DNA from: JAKVCB01 sp963578605
GTDB taxonomy: Bacteria; Planctomycetota; Planctomycetia; Pirellulales; Lacipirellulaceae
Reading direction: 5' to 3'
Assembly (NCBI GenBank): GCA_963578605.1
Contig: CAUZEA010000122.1
Coordinates: forward strand, 1 to 15,140
DNA length: 15,140 nucleotides
The notes below the pieces were generated by a model. It saw nothing but the letters and a program-made list of their open reading frames with translations, made no database searches and was not told the DNA's origin. The position numbers were made by a program, and so were the translations under genes. Below, piece by piece: positions 1 to 7,902 of this stretch (the first letter of the stretch is position 1; every line of letters starts with the position of its first letter).

Positions 1-462
1 ACTCCAGAGCCGGATGGCTTTGATTGTAGTCATGCAGGACACGCCCTGGTTATTGACCTTCACGAAGACAAAACCTGTGAGTATCGCTCTTTGCAAACGG
101 GCCGGTTTCGGTTTCATGCGATGCATAGGCGCGGAATCGACTCCGAGAGTAAGCTGATCCAACTGAAGAAAGAGTTTGAAGCACTGCCAAAGGGCGAGCA
201 CCTGGTCAAACTAAAGCTTGAGGGGCGACTTGACAGCGAAACGCTTGAGCAACTCAACACGCTCAAATCTGAGCTAGACCCATTGGCCTGTTATTTGGAA
301 CTCAACACCAAGGAGGTGCTCCGGGCGGTTCGCCAGGAAGATCTCGATGCCGAGTTTACCGAGGGGTCGTTTCCTCATCAGTTCCTCAGTGCGCTTGCCC
401 ACAACGAAAGCGACCAGTTCGCACTGCAACTGGCGTATGATCTTGTGAAGGAGGCGCGCTGA
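1..462 (+). CDS. SbcD/YhaO-like DNA-repair metallophosphoesterase, C-terminal part (5' truncated by window)
   Basis: The reading frame is open from base 1 to the stop TGA at 460-462, so only the last ~153 residues are present and the true start lies outside the window. The visible part begins with a segment of the kind that closes SbcD/Mre11-type phosphoesterases (a Gly/His turn followed by a short strand, HALVIDL), then a helical and strand-rich capping region ending LVKEAR. The catalytic metal-binding motifs would be upstream and cannot be seen. The assignment therefore rests mainly on the neighbour: the stop overlaps by one base the ATG of an SbcC/RAD50-like ATPase, the usual order for sbcD-sbcC or yhaO-yhaN pairs. 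By family knowledge the product would be the nuclease subunit of a cytoplasmic complex that trims DNA ends and hairpins. Apparent internal starts such as the TTG at 91 are not true starts. Confidence 0.72.
   Translation, partial: TPEPDGFDCSHAGHALVIDLHEDKTCEYRSLQTGRFRFHAMHRRGIDSESKLIQLKKEFEALPKGEHLVKLKLEGRLDSETLEQLNTLKSELDPLACYLELNTKEVLRAVRQEDLDAEFTEGSFPHQFLSALAHNESDQFALQLAYDLVKEAR
448..454 (+). promoter_or_regulatory. Shine-Dalgarno sequence for the SbcC-like gene
   Basis: AAGGAGG lies inside the 3' end of the upstream gene, seven bases before the ATG at 462. It fixes that start and, with the TGATG overlap, supports translational coupling of the two subunits. Confidence 0.75.
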
Positions 463-2942
463 TGCAACTTCAGACACTTCGCCTCCATCCCTTTGCGGGT
501 CTTGCCGAACGAACCTACGAATTCGCCCCAGGAATGAATGTTGTGCTTGGCCCCAATGAAGCCGGTAAAAGCACAATGGTGAATGGCATCGTGTGTGCCT
601 TATTCGAGTCGACCAGCTACGGAAAACTCCACTGGCGGAAACACCTGGAACAATTCGTTCCGCGCGGAGGCGGAGATACGTTTGGTGTTTCGCTAAACTG
701 CCTGGTCGGCGGCAACGCTTATCAAATCGCAAAGTCGTGGGGGGGAGAATGTCGTAGCGAGCTCACCCTGCCCTCGGGGCAAGTTATCCGCAGTGCTGAC
801 GAGGTGGATCAACAAGTTGCCAGTCTGCTGCAATTAAAACGCGGCACATGGCAAAACATCCTGATCGCACATCAGTCGGCCATCTCGTCAACACTCGCAG
901 ACTTCGACACAGACGGTGAAGAGGCATCTGATCTTGCACAGATCCTCAGAAGTTCTGCTTTTGACACCGATGGGGTTTCCCTCGAAAAACTTGAACATTC
1001 AATCAACCAACAGCTAGATGACGTAAGTTCACGATGGGATTTAACTGCCGAGCGGCCAGAGAATGGACGGGGAATCGAAAATCCGTGGAAGCAGAGTGTT
1101 GGAAGCTTGCTAAAAGCCTGGTACGAACATGAGCGGCTCAAAGCTGAACTTCTGGAGGTTGAGGATCACGAACGAAATCACGATGCCATCAATCAGCAGG
1201 TTTCGGAGCTGATTGCCGAGCGGACACAGTTGCAGCTCTACGTAGATAAATTCACACCTGTCATAGATGGACTAAAAGAGCGGCAGGGGCTGGAGTTGAA
1301 ACTGGATGCCGCAAAAAAGAAAGAGGAACACCTGCGGGCCATCCAGACGAAATGGCCGCTGCACGAAGCTGAGATAAGTCGCCTGGAAAAGTCCCTTGAG
1401 GAATTGGATGGCGAACACAGCCTTCTCGGTAAGGAGTGGGACAAGGCACAGTTGTACCAGGAGTCTGCTGGTAAACGTCAGACACTCACCGCTGCAAAAG
1501 AAGCGGAAGCAAAACTGGGCAAAGCCAAGGAACACCTCGCCACATTCAAGAATCTTTCGACGCAGCTGTTCCAGGATCTAAAGACGACGATCGCCGAAAA
1601 AGGTCGCCACGCGGCGTCTATGGCTGCCGGCAAACTGCAGGTCAGGTTTACTCCTGAATCAGATACCAAAGTCGATATTAAGGCCGGGCTGGAGGATTCT
1701 CGTGAAGAAATGGCGACCAAAGACCGGCCGCTGCATACGGAGGCAGACGGTATTGTGACCCTGACGACCGGGCAGTTTAAGTTCGAGGTCGAATCTGGTG
1801 ACGGGCAGTTCTCTGCTATTAAGGACAAATATGAGTCGGCCCAGGCCAGAATAAGCGAACTGCTTTCAACCATCGGTGTTGTGTCCGTGGATGAGGCCCA
1901 TAAACGGGAAACTGATTATTCGATTGCGAAAACCAATCTGGAACGTGCCAACACTGCCCTGGAAACCATCCTGAGCGGACAAACTCTGGCAGAACTCGCA
2001 AGTGCCTGTGGTGACGAAGTGTCTGCTCCCAAACGTGAAACGGGGGAGATCAATAATGCCATTCTGGCTAACCGGGCGACGCACAACCAACAGCAAGTCC
2101 AACTAAAACAGAAGCGGGCCGAAATAAAAACGTGGGAAGACCAATTCGAGCATCACGACGCGGTGCTCGACCGGCTTCTTGACGCTCGGAATCAAAAGCA
2201 GGATTGCGAACAGAAGTTAACAAAATTGCCGCCACTTCCGGAAGGCAGCGAAAACGCTGAAGCTTTGGAGGGGGAATTCAACCGAAAACGGGGTCGCTTA
2301 ACGGTAATCAAAGAAGAAGCACTGCCTGATGCCACAAATCAGCAATCTACGCTAAAGGCGACCGAACCCGGTCGCACGACACAGGAACTGGGCGACCTTA
2401 TTACAGAGGCCGAGTCGAGCTATGCACTACAAAAGCGTCGGCTCGAATCTCTGATGCGCGTGAAAGAGGAATTCCAGCAGATGAAGAGTCGGCTCGATTC
2501 CGGCACGCTTGATCCGTGGACAAAGCGACTGTCACAGACGATTCAGCAGATCACGAGCGACCGATACAAGGATCTGGATTTTGATGGCGGAGGAGTCACC
2601 GGCTCTTCAGGAATAGTGATTCCGCACGAACTGCTTTCGATGGGCACCAAAGCGAGCATGGGCTTTTCTATCCGGCTCTCAATGGCAACCCACTTCCTCG
2701 AGGATCTGAATGGGTTCCTCATTCTGGATGACCCGATGGTGGATCTCGATGCAGATCGGCAGAAAAAGACAGCGGATGTACTGCGAGAGTTTGCACAACA
2801 AAAGCAAGTCATCCTGCTGACCTGTCATGAAGCCCATGCAGCATTGCTTACCACGTCGCCACTGCAAATCACCCGAGGCGGCGAGGACGAATCAACGACT
2901 CCGGCCTCTTCGGCCGTGTATCAGCCCCCACTGTTTGGGTGA
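462..2942 (+). CDS. SbcC/RAD50-like (YhaN-type) SMC-family ATPase
   Basis: This is an 826-residue ABC-type ATPase split by long coiled coils. Walker A is GPNEAGKST at residues 30-38 and the Q-loop glutamine is about Q138. Charged, Leu/Glu/Lys-rich coiled-coil stretches occupy about 215-390 and 455-715. A signature-like LSMGT is at 725-729, Walker B is FLILDDP at 752-758, and the switch histidine is H789 in LLTCH. A short strand-rich insert sits at about 390-450. No CxxC zinc hook is visible, and the protein is shorter than E. coli SbcC (about 1050 aa). LSxGT and the strand-rich insert are closer to YhaN-type ATPases than to classical SbcC. With the phosphoesterase encoded immediately upstream it should form an ATP-driven DNA-end-processing complex in the cytoplasm. 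The start is supported by a strong Shine-Dalgarno. Confidence 0.85.
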   Translation: MQLQTLRLHPFAGLAERTYEFAPGMNVVLGPNEAGKSTMVNGIVCALFESTSYGKLHWRKHLEQFVPRGGGDTFGVSLNCLVGGNAYQIAKSWGGECRSELTLPSGQVIRSADEVDQQVASLLQLKRGTWQNILIAHQSAISSTLADFDTDGEEASDLAQILRSSAFDTDGVSLEKLEHSINQQLDDVSSRWDLTAERPENGRGIENPWKQSVGSLLKAWYEHERLKAELLEVEDHERNHDAINQQVSELIAERTQLQLYVDKFTPVIDGLKERQGLELKLDAAKKKEEHLRAIQTKWPLHEAEISRLEKSLEELDGEHSLLGKEWDKAQLYQESAGKRQTLTAAKEAEAKLGKAKEHLATFKNLSTQLFQDLKTTIAEKGRHAASMAAGKLQVRFTPESDTKVDIKAGLEDSREEMATKDRPLHTEADGIVTLTTGQFKFEVESGDGQFSAIKDKYESAQARISELLSTIGVVSVDEAHKRETDYSIAKTNLERANTALETILSGQTLAELASACGDEVSAPKRETGEINNAILANRATHNQQQVQLKQKRAEIKTWEDQFEHHDAVLDRLLDARNQKQDCEQKLTKLPPLPEGSENAEALEGEFNRKRGRLTVIKEEALPDATNQQSTLKATEPGRTTQELGDLITEAESSYALQKRRLESLMRVKEEFQQMKSRLDSGTLDPWTKRLSQTIQQITSDRYKDLDFDGGGVTGSSGIVIPHELLSMGTKASMGFSIRLSMATHFLEDLNGFLILDDPMVDLDADRQKKTADVLREFAQQKQVILLTCHEAHAALLTTSPLQITRGGEDESTTPASSAVYQPPLFG

Positions 2943-3075
2943 ACTCGTAAGGAACGACTTTTCGTATGCGATTCCGGATTGGCCGGAAAACCTTCCAGTC
3001 GATCCTTGGATGTGGCATGCGGCGAAACCCTACGGGCGATTTCCAAAAGACGGGGGCCGAAAAAACTTTGCCTGC

Positions 3076-3124
3076 ACCACGGTCGTGGTAATCGCCCGGT
3101 TGCCGCGCTACTTGCGGTAGCAAC
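3076..3124. other. Two small inverted repeats in the gap after the SbcC-like gene
   Basis: The 289-base gap 2943-3231 holds ACCAC-GGTC-GTGGT at 3076-3089. A second, imperfect repeat at 3099-3124 has outer arms GTTGC/GCAAC and an inner GCTAC/GTAGC alternative. No T-run follows, so intrinsic termination is not supported, although they could still mark a transcript end. Short open frames across the gap look like nothing I recognise. Just before the next gene a TAATAT at 3211-3216 could be a -10 box, but no convincing -35 is present. Confidence 0.3.
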
Positions 3125-3231
3125 ACTGGTTCAATACAACAAACCCTTCTTGCTGCTGGTCAGCTCAACCACCCACATTTAACCGCAACCTTTTCCTGGC
3201 ATTCAATAAATAATATTCCCGGTGTATCGCC

Positions 3232-4191
3232 ATGTCCAACGGTATTTACGCGCAGCCGATTCGTGACACACCAATTGCCGTTATTGACTTTGAAACAACA
3301 GGACTCACACCAGGCACCGACCGGGTTGTCGAAGTTTCCGTAGTACGGGTCGATCCAGGTGAAGAACCTCGCCTCGTGTTCGATACGCTGGTCAACCCCC
3401 AGCGCGAAGTCGCGGCTACCGAAATTCATGGAATCACCGATTCGCATGTGGCCGATGCGCCTGAATTTTGCGACATCGCAGGCGAACTGTTAGCCCATCT
3501 AAACGGTTGCGCTATTGCTGCCTACAACGTTTACTTTGATATGCGCTTCTTAAAATATGAAATGGAAATTGCCGGGGTTGAGCATGAACCTCCCTATTTT
3601 TGTCTGATGTATTTGCGACCACTGCTCCGCATGGGATCGCGATGTACGCTCGAAGAAGCTTGTGCCGAAAACAACATAAAACTCACCGACAGCCACAGGG
3701 CAGCAGACGACGCCCTGGCTTCCGGTTTACTGATGAAAAAATACCTGGCCACACTCAAGAAGCGAAACATCACCACCTTTGAAGACCTGGCAACCCATGG
3801 CAACTACAAATTCCTGCAGAGTTTCACCAGCACCCCCTACCCAGAGCCAGGTGTGCTGGGGCTCAATCGATGTGAACAGGTCGTGTCGCGCAGGGGATTT
3901 GTACCCAAAAAGCAAATCGATCCCGAACAGCAAGCCATCCGCGAATATTGGGACATTTTAAAAACCGTACTTGCTGATCTCACCATCACTGAAGAAGAAC
4001 TGAAACATGTGCTATCCCAGCGCAGTCAACTTGGACTACCCAAAGAAAAAATACGTGTGCTGCATGCACGGGCCTTTGTGAGTATTGTCGCCCAGTTTTG
4101 TAGTGACGAATGGCTCGATGACGCCGAGGTCAAAAAGCTGCAGCGGCTGCGCTATTGCCTGGCACAACTTGGCTGGGCGCCCGGTGATTGA
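3232..4191 (+). CDS. DEDDh-type 3'-5' exonuclease (DnaQ/RNase T fold) with C-terminal helical extension
   Basis: This 319-residue protein has all motifs of a DEDDh exonuclease. ExoI is IDFETTG with D19 and E21. ExoII is AYNVYFDMRFL with D103. ExoIII is HRAADD with H155 and D160. The IHGIT motif at 65-69 is typical of the DNA polymerase III epsilon/PolC group. The nuclease domain covers about 13-175. The remaining ~145 residues are largely helical, ending with an acidic DEWLDDAEVKKLQRL stretch that recalls TerB-like helical domains, though that likeness is weak. By family knowledge it would remove nucleotides from 3' ends with two metal ions, but whether it is a proofreader, a repair nuclease or an RNase cannot be told. 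It follows two repair-type genes in the same direction but is separated by 289 bases, so it probably has its own promoter. No Shine-Dalgarno is evident. Confidence 0.85.
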   Translation: MSNGIYAQPIRDTPIAVIDFETTGLTPGTDRVVEVSVVRVDPGEEPRLVFDTLVNPQREVAATEIHGITDSHVADAPEFCDIAGELLAHLNGCAIAAYNVYFDMRFLKYEMEIAGVEHEPPYFCLMYLRPLLRMGSRCTLEEACAENNIKLTDSHRAADDALASGLLMKKYLATLKKRNITTFEDLATHGNYKFLQSFTSTPYPEPGVLGLNRCEQVVSRRGFVPKKQIDPEQQAIREYWDILKTVLADLTITEEELKHVLSQRSQLGLPKEKIRVLHARAFVSIVAQFCSDEWLDDAEVKKLQRLRYCLAQLGWAPGD

Positions 4192-4314
4192 CCGTGAGGT
4201 TACCGCCAGCTGAACCATCGTTATCGTATTTTCAGCGACGGTACCTGGCTGCCCAACCGGGCCCTTCTCACAGAGCTGCGCAGATCCACAGCTTAGGAGC
4301 TTTCGGACTTCCCC

Positions 4315-4429
4315 AGAAAAAGCTGGCACGTGCCTGCGCGCCCAGTAGAATAGGGCCACGGACCTAGGCGCCAACTCTGCCGCCATGCCCACACCACCAG
4401 GGCTAAGAAAAACAGTCCTCGGAGCCAAC
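4315..4429 (+). repeat. Sulfatase leader repeat, copy 1
   Basis: This stretch aligns almost without gaps to the sequence in front of the second sulfatase (7903-8015) and, more loosely, to 9467-9553. Identical runs shared with copy 2 include 18 bases at 4321-4338 and 21 bases at 4358-4378. It carries the promoter, a ten-base palindrome and the ribosome binding site of the first sulfatase. Similarity stops sharply upstream of about 4315, marking one edge of the duplicated unit. The preceding 4192-4314 holds nothing recognisable. Confidence 0.8.
4323..4351 (+). promoter_or_regulatory. Predicted sigma70-like promoter with overlapping palindrome, sulfatase 1
   Basis: CTGGCA (4323-4328) and TAGAAT (4346-4351) are separated by 17 bases. 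The same spacing and boxes recur in front of the second sulfatase and, with base changes, in the third leader. A perfect palindrome GGCACGTGCC at 4325-4334 overlaps the -35 box, which would suit a repressor or activator site. Transcription would start about 70 bases before the ATG at 4430. Confidence 0.5.
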
Positions 4430-5857
4430 ATGATCCCTGGTCGCACTTTATCGCTGCTGTTACTGGGACTTGGCGCGGTTGCCGGAACGTTGCTACCGGC
4501 CAGCACACTTTGTAGCCAAACGGCTGCTCCAAATATTGTGTTCGTCTTTGTCGACGATCAGCGCCACGACTCCCTCGGCTGCGCCGGCCACAGGATCCTC
4601 CAAACACCCAATATCGATCGCCTGGCCGCCGAAGGCGTGCGCTTTTCCAACGCCATGGTGACCACAAGTATCTGCTGGATTAGCCGGTCGACCGTACTCA
4701 CGGGCATGTGGTCCCGGTCGCACGGTTCAAAAAACAACGTTAATGTGGTGTCAGACGCCGCCGCCAGCACAACCTATCCGCAACAATTACGCGAACAGGG
4801 CTATCGCACAGGCTTCTTTGGCAAGTGGGATGCCCGCATGCCAGGCTCGTTTGACCACAACCGGGCGTTCGACATCTATGAAGAAATTGACCGCACGCCC
4901 TATTTTAAAGAACAGGAAGATGGCACCCAGCGCCACACGGCCGAGTTGATTGGCGACCGGGCTGTCCGGTTTATCAACACGCAATCTACCACCCAGCCGT
5001 TTTGCTTGAACCTGTGGTTCAATGTGGCCCACGCAGAAGATGGGGACAAGCGACCCGGCAGCGGGCATTTTCCCTGGCCCAGGGCAGTTGATCACTTATA
5101 TCGCGATGCAAAAATACCACCGCCGCGCCTTGCCGATCAAGACATTTTTGAGAACCATCCCCAGTTCCTGAAAAAGTCGCTCAATCGCACGCGTTTCCGC
5201 TGGCGGTGGGACACACCGGAAAAATACGACGCAAACATGCGCGCTTACTTCCGCATGCTCAGCGGCATGGATGGTGTTGTCGGCCGGGTCATCCAGACGC
5301 TTCACAAGCGAGCGCTGGCCAAGAACACCGTGATCGTCTATTCGGCGGACAACGGCTATTACCTGGGCGAACGGGGTTTCGCCGGCAAATGGTCGCACTA
5401 CGAGCCGTCCATTCGTGTACCCCTGATCGTCTACGATCCTCGCCTGCAGCCAAGCCATCGCGGACGCGTGCTCGATCAGTTCGTGCTGAATGTCGATCTA
5501 CCTGCTACTTTTCTCGACCTCGCCGGACTGCCAGTCCCCCCTCGGTACCAGGGCAAAAGCCTGCTGCCACTGGTCGCCGGAGAAGAGACAGATTGGCGGA
5601 GCGACGTCTTTCTCGAGCATTTGCCGCCGCTGGGTGAACGGATTCCCCAGTGGGAAGGTGTTAAGAACGCCCGCTATAAATACGCGCGCTACTTCGAGCC
5701 AGGTTATGAATTCCTCCATGATTTGCAGCACGACCCGGACGAATTGCAGAATGTTTCCACCGACCCAAAGTACGCGCACGTGCTCGAACAACTACGACAG
5801 AGAACCAACGTCTTAAGAGCCCAATACGAAGCGGCCGGGGATGGCTGGCGGCCTTAG
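4430..5857 (+). CDS. Secreted S1-type sulfatase, paralogue 1
   Basis: This is a 475-residue formylglycine-type sulfatase. The start at 4430 is chosen because it matches the start of its paralogue, has GGAG five bases upstream, and begins a normal Sec signal peptide (GRTLSLLLLGLG, cleavage probably near residues 28-32). An in-frame ATG at 4385 would lie inside the conserved leader. Metal-site aspartates D42-D43 (VDDQRHD) are followed by the sulfatase signature ICWISRSTVLTG, with candidate formylglycine C82 and R86. K132 (FFGKWD), H201 (VAHAED), D307-N308 (SADNGYY) and K320 complete the active-site set. The product would remove sulfate esters from a polysaccharide or other sulfated substrate outside the cytoplasm. 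The modification motif has Ile where Pro or Ala is usual (CxPxR). No formylglycine-generating enzyme is encoded here. Substrate class cannot be assigned. Confidence 0.92.
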   Translation: MIPGRTLSLLLLGLGAVAGTLLPASTLCSQTAAPNIVFVFVDDQRHDSLGCAGHRILQTPNIDRLAAEGVRFSNAMVTTSICWISRSTVLTGMWSRSHGSKNNVNVVSDAAASTTYPQQLREQGYRTGFFGKWDARMPGSFDHNRAFDIYEEIDRTPYFKEQEDGTQRHTAELIGDRAVRFINTQSTTQPFCLNLWFNVAHAEDGDKRPGSGHFPWPRAVDHLYRDAKIPPPRLADQDIFENHPQFLKKSLNRTRFRWRWDTPEKYDANMRAYFRMLSGMDGVVGRVIQTLHKRALAKNTVIVYSADNGYYLGERGFAGKWSHYEPSIRVPLIVYDPRLQPSHRGRVLDQFVLNVDLPATFLDLAGLPVPPRYQGKSLLPLVAGEETDWRSDVFLEHLPPLGERIPQWEGVKNARYKYARYFEPGYEFLHDLQHDPDELQNVSTDPKYAHVLEQLRQRTNVLRAQYEAAGDGWRP

Positions 5858-5869
5858 GCCGGTATTCAC

Positions 5870-5930
5870 CAACCTTCGTTAACGACCATCCCCGGGAAGA
5901 GTAGACTAATAAACCTCGACCGAAGTCCAC
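5870..5930 (+). repeat. Sulfatase tail repeat, copy 1
   Basis: These 61 bases behind the first sulfatase align with 9559-9617 at roughly 75-80% identity by eye, with one two-base gap. The first bases after the second sulfatase stop (9444-9475) also resemble the corresponding bases after this stop, but that copy breaks off where a third leader begins. The tail therefore belongs to the ancestral duplicated unit. Confidence 0.65.
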
Positions 5931-6010
5931 TTCAATTCACGCGTCTTGGTGCCGCAGTTATCGCCCTGCTGGCACTGGCCCCTGCCCCACTTAGCAGACG
6001 GTGCCGCTAG
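5909..6010 (+). pseudogene. Decayed 5' end of a secreted-protein gene (signal-peptide remnant)
   Basis: Reading from ATA at 5909 gives 33 codons ending in TAG at 6008-6010. The translation begins with a short charged segment (NLDRSPLQF), then an alanine/leucine core (AAVIALLALAPAP), which is what a Sec signal peptide looks like. In the homologous tail at 9596 the first codon is ATG, but the fifth is TGA. The simplest reading is that a secreted protein was once encoded ~50 bases behind the sulfatase and lost its start here and its frame there. A second hydrophobic stretch in the same frame follows the TAG. The rest of the gap to 6310 shows no gene, convincing hairpin or terminator. Confidence 0.35.
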
Positions 6011-6310
6011 AGTCGCGGTACTTGCACATTGCTGCGCCGCCTGTTTGTCGGCTCCCTAGCGCAAACGGTAGTAATCGCGGGTGCCTGGCTTTAGTCCGGT
6101 GGCCGAATCTGCACCACACTCAAATTCTGCGCCCCTTTTTTAAAAATCACGTCTTACGCGGGCAACTTCAGAGCGGTATAAGTCCAGTATCACCCTGGTC
6201 GCACTTCCGCCCCCTGGCAAATTCTTCGACACAAAAGAAACAGGGCACGATGCAGGCATCGGTGCCTGAAACGAAGCCTGCTTGAACTTCGGTTTGATGA
6301 ACTCGACGCC

Positions 6311-6318
6311 AAAGGAGG
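6311..6318 (+). promoter_or_regulatory. Strong Shine-Dalgarno deciding the DUF3592 start
   Basis: AAAGGAGG lies five bases before GTG at 6324, whereas the in-frame ATG at 6297 and TTG at 6282 have no such site in front. This makes GTG 6324 the best start. Confidence 0.7.
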
Positions 6319-6323
6319 ATCCC

Positions 6324-7517
6324 GTGGCTACCAAAAGCATCGTCGGCGCTGCGCAGAACCGAAGCCAACTCGCCATCGGCTGTGTCACAGTCTTCCTCTT
6401 GATGCTCGTGGTTGGCTTCTGCGGCTTTGGCGGGTGGGGAGTCTACCAGCAGTTTCGTGTCCGTTCTTTTCTGCCGGTCCAAGGTGAGGTGACGCATTCG
6501 GAAGTTGAGGTTAACAGGGACAGCGATGGAAGTACGTTCTATCCGGACATCCGCTTCCGCTATACGGTGGACGGCCAAATACACGATACGGGCCAATATA
6601 GCATCCAGGTGATCAGCTCAAGTGGTCGAAGCGGCAAGCAGAAAGTCGTACGTCGCTACCCGGTGGGTTCAAAAGTCGAGGCGTGGTACGACCCGGACCA
6701 ACCGGAAGTGGCTGTGATCAACAAGTCGTTCAGCTTCTTTCCGGTAATTTTTCTTGCCCTCGGTGTGATTGTATTGGGAATCATTATCGGCATTTGGGTG
6801 CGGCGCATTAAAGGCGGGAGCCGAGGCTCGATGAGTTCACTGCCGGATCACCAGGGAGCCGAGTCGCGTGGTCACGATGTGCGGCTGAAACCGCACGAAA
6901 GCGGCCCGTACACAAGCTCGTTCAGAGAAACTGTCATTTTCTGCATCGGATGGAATGCCATTATGTGGACCATCGCACTGGTGGTTTGGTTTTTCGATGA
7001 AAATAATGAAGTGCGGTGGTGGTCGTGGCTGACCCTGGCCCTGCTGCTCGCTGTTGGCCTGTACATGATCGTGAAGACCATCATGATGAGCATGGCCAGG
7101 GTAAAATTGGCGGAACCTGCGCTAACCGCTTCTGTACAGCCCCTTCGCCCGGACGAGTCGTTCCAGGTGCACTATCGCCAGCAGGCCAAGCAACCGGTTG
7201 ATGTCGACCGAATTGCAGTAAGGCTGGTCTGCCGCAAGTCAGATACGTACTACACCGGCGGTAAAAACCGCACCCACACAGACAGCCAAGACGTGTACGA
7301 AGCCGAACATGAGATTGCCCACGATATCCAGGTAGACCCCTACCACCCGATCGATGTCACGCTGGAGTTGCAGATTCCTGAAAACGGCATGGACACATGC
7401 CATGCGCTGCGCAACCGAATCGACTGGTTGCTTGAAGTGCGCATCGCCGCCGCAAATTGGCCCGACTACACCGAAACATTTGAGCTGAAGGTACAGTCAG
7501 AACCGCCGATAGGCTAG
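6324..7517 (+). CDS. DUF3592-type membrane protein with C-terminal strand-rich domain
   Basis: This is a 397-residue integral membrane protein, starting at GTG 6324 because of the strong ribosome binding site (alternative ATG at 6297 would add nine residues). A first membrane segment covers about 16-40. It is followed by an extracytoplasmic strand-rich region with features of DUF3592 domains (QGEVTHSEVEV, YPDIRFRYTVDGQ, GSKVEAWYDPDQPEVAV) to about 134, then a second segment at about 137-159. A polar linker leads to two more segments (about 203-223 and 234-254). The last ~140 residues are soluble and beta-rich with no cysteine pairs or catalytic motif, somewhat like the second half of other planctomycete DUF3592 proteins. 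Function is unknown and an envelope role is only inferred from topology. It sits between two sulfatase paralogues and ends at a good terminator, so it is probably its own transcription unit. Confidence 0.78.
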   Translation: MATKSIVGAAQNRSQLAIGCVTVFLLMLVVGFCGFGGWGVYQQFRVRSFLPVQGEVTHSEVEVNRDSDGSTFYPDIRFRYTVDGQIHDTGQYSIQVISSSGRSGKQKVVRRYPVGSKVEAWYDPDQPEVAVINKSFSFFPVIFLALGVIVLGIIIGIWVRRIKGGSRGSMSSLPDHQGAESRGHDVRLKPHESGPYTSSFRETVIFCIGWNAIMWTIALVVWFFDENNEVRWWSWLTLALLLAVGLYMIVKTIMMSMARVKLAEPALTASVQPLRPDESFQVHYRQQAKQPVDVDRIAVRLVCRKSDTYYTGGKNRTHTDSQDVYEAEHEIAHDIQVDPYHPIDVTLELQIPENGMDTCHALRNRIDWLLEVRIAAANWPDYTETFELKVQSEPPIG

Positions 7518-7543
7518 CGGCGGCTCCCGATTGCTGCGCGCCT

Positions 7544-7900
7544 TCACGACCGCTGCGAGCCGAGCCACTCGGCCAGCGTTTTTATTTCGCCTGCGTCCAT
7601 GCCCTGCACCATATCCTGGCGATGACTGCTGTGCACGGCCAGGATGTGGTCTTCGTGAAAATAAACCGCCCCACCCTGCTGCAGCTCGTGTAGCCGCGAC
7701 TCGTAAAGCAGATCTGTGTACAGAACTTCACAACCGCTGCTCGGTTGACTATCGACGTCCGGGCATCAGGGGCCGTCGCAGATAAGGTGTGGCTGTCTGG
7801 AGCTGTCCAACGACGAGAGGTTCCAGACCTTCACCGTCTTGTCCAGGCTGCCTTGTCTAGGAGGCCGCTGATGATCTTCACCTTGGGGTAGCTCGCCTCC
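7544..7900 (-). pseudogene. Remnant of a WD40-repeat protein gene, 3' end
   Basis: On the minus strand, bases 7843-7820 encode DKTVKVWN, the classic end of a WD40 blade, followed by LSSLDSS. The same frame meets TGA at 7768-7766, then stays open for 73 codons to a TGA at 7546-7544. That open stretch encodes a protein-like sequence (VLYTDLLYESRLHEL, GGAVYFHEDHILAVHSSHRQD, EIKTLAEWLGSQRS) but has no ATG start. Upstream of the WD40 motif the frame becomes unconvincing, which suggests a frameshift or a break near 7850-7900, just where the sulfatase leader repeat begins. I read this as the C-terminal part of a beta-propeller protein, truncated by the arrival or duplication of the sulfatase unit and interrupted by at least one stop. 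The parent protein is not identified. Confidence 0.5.
7551..7587 (+). terminator. Rho-independent terminator behind the DUF3592 gene
   Basis: CGCTG, a three-base bulge, GCCGAG, loop CCA, CTCGGC, CAGCG form an 11-bp stem directly followed by TTTTTATTT at 7579-7587. It ends transcription 34 bases after the DUF3592 stop. It lies inside the 3' end of the convergent WD40 remnant. A second stem-loop (CCGCCG/CGGCGG, 7503-7523) surrounds the DUF3592 stop codon but has no T-run. Confidence 0.75.
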
Positions 7901-7902
7901 TC

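Noticed and set aside
274..732. 152-codon open frame on the minus strand
   Set aside because: It lies across the SbcD-like/SbcC-like junction, where both plus-strand products have recognisable features and a Shine-Dalgarno. Its translation resembles no family.
2827..3182. Open frames on both strands across the gap after the SbcC-like gene
   Set aside because: They overlap the conserved C-terminal codons of the ATPase or lack a start signal, and the translations show no domain, signal or repeat.
4385..4429. Upstream in-frame ATG that would lengthen sulfatase 1 by 15 residues
   Set aside because: The extension is leader-repeat sequence, is absent from the paralogue, and would put a polar stretch before the signal peptide.
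6193..6206. Fourteen bases identical to the start of sulfatase 1 (CCCTGGTCGCACTT)
   Set aside because: Similarity does not extend on either side, and one such match in a self-comparison of this length is expected by chance.
6001..6285. 94-codon plus-strand frame starting with GTG
   Set aside because: There is no ribosome binding site, the composition is unlike a protein, and it lies in a decayed region. I treat it as chance.
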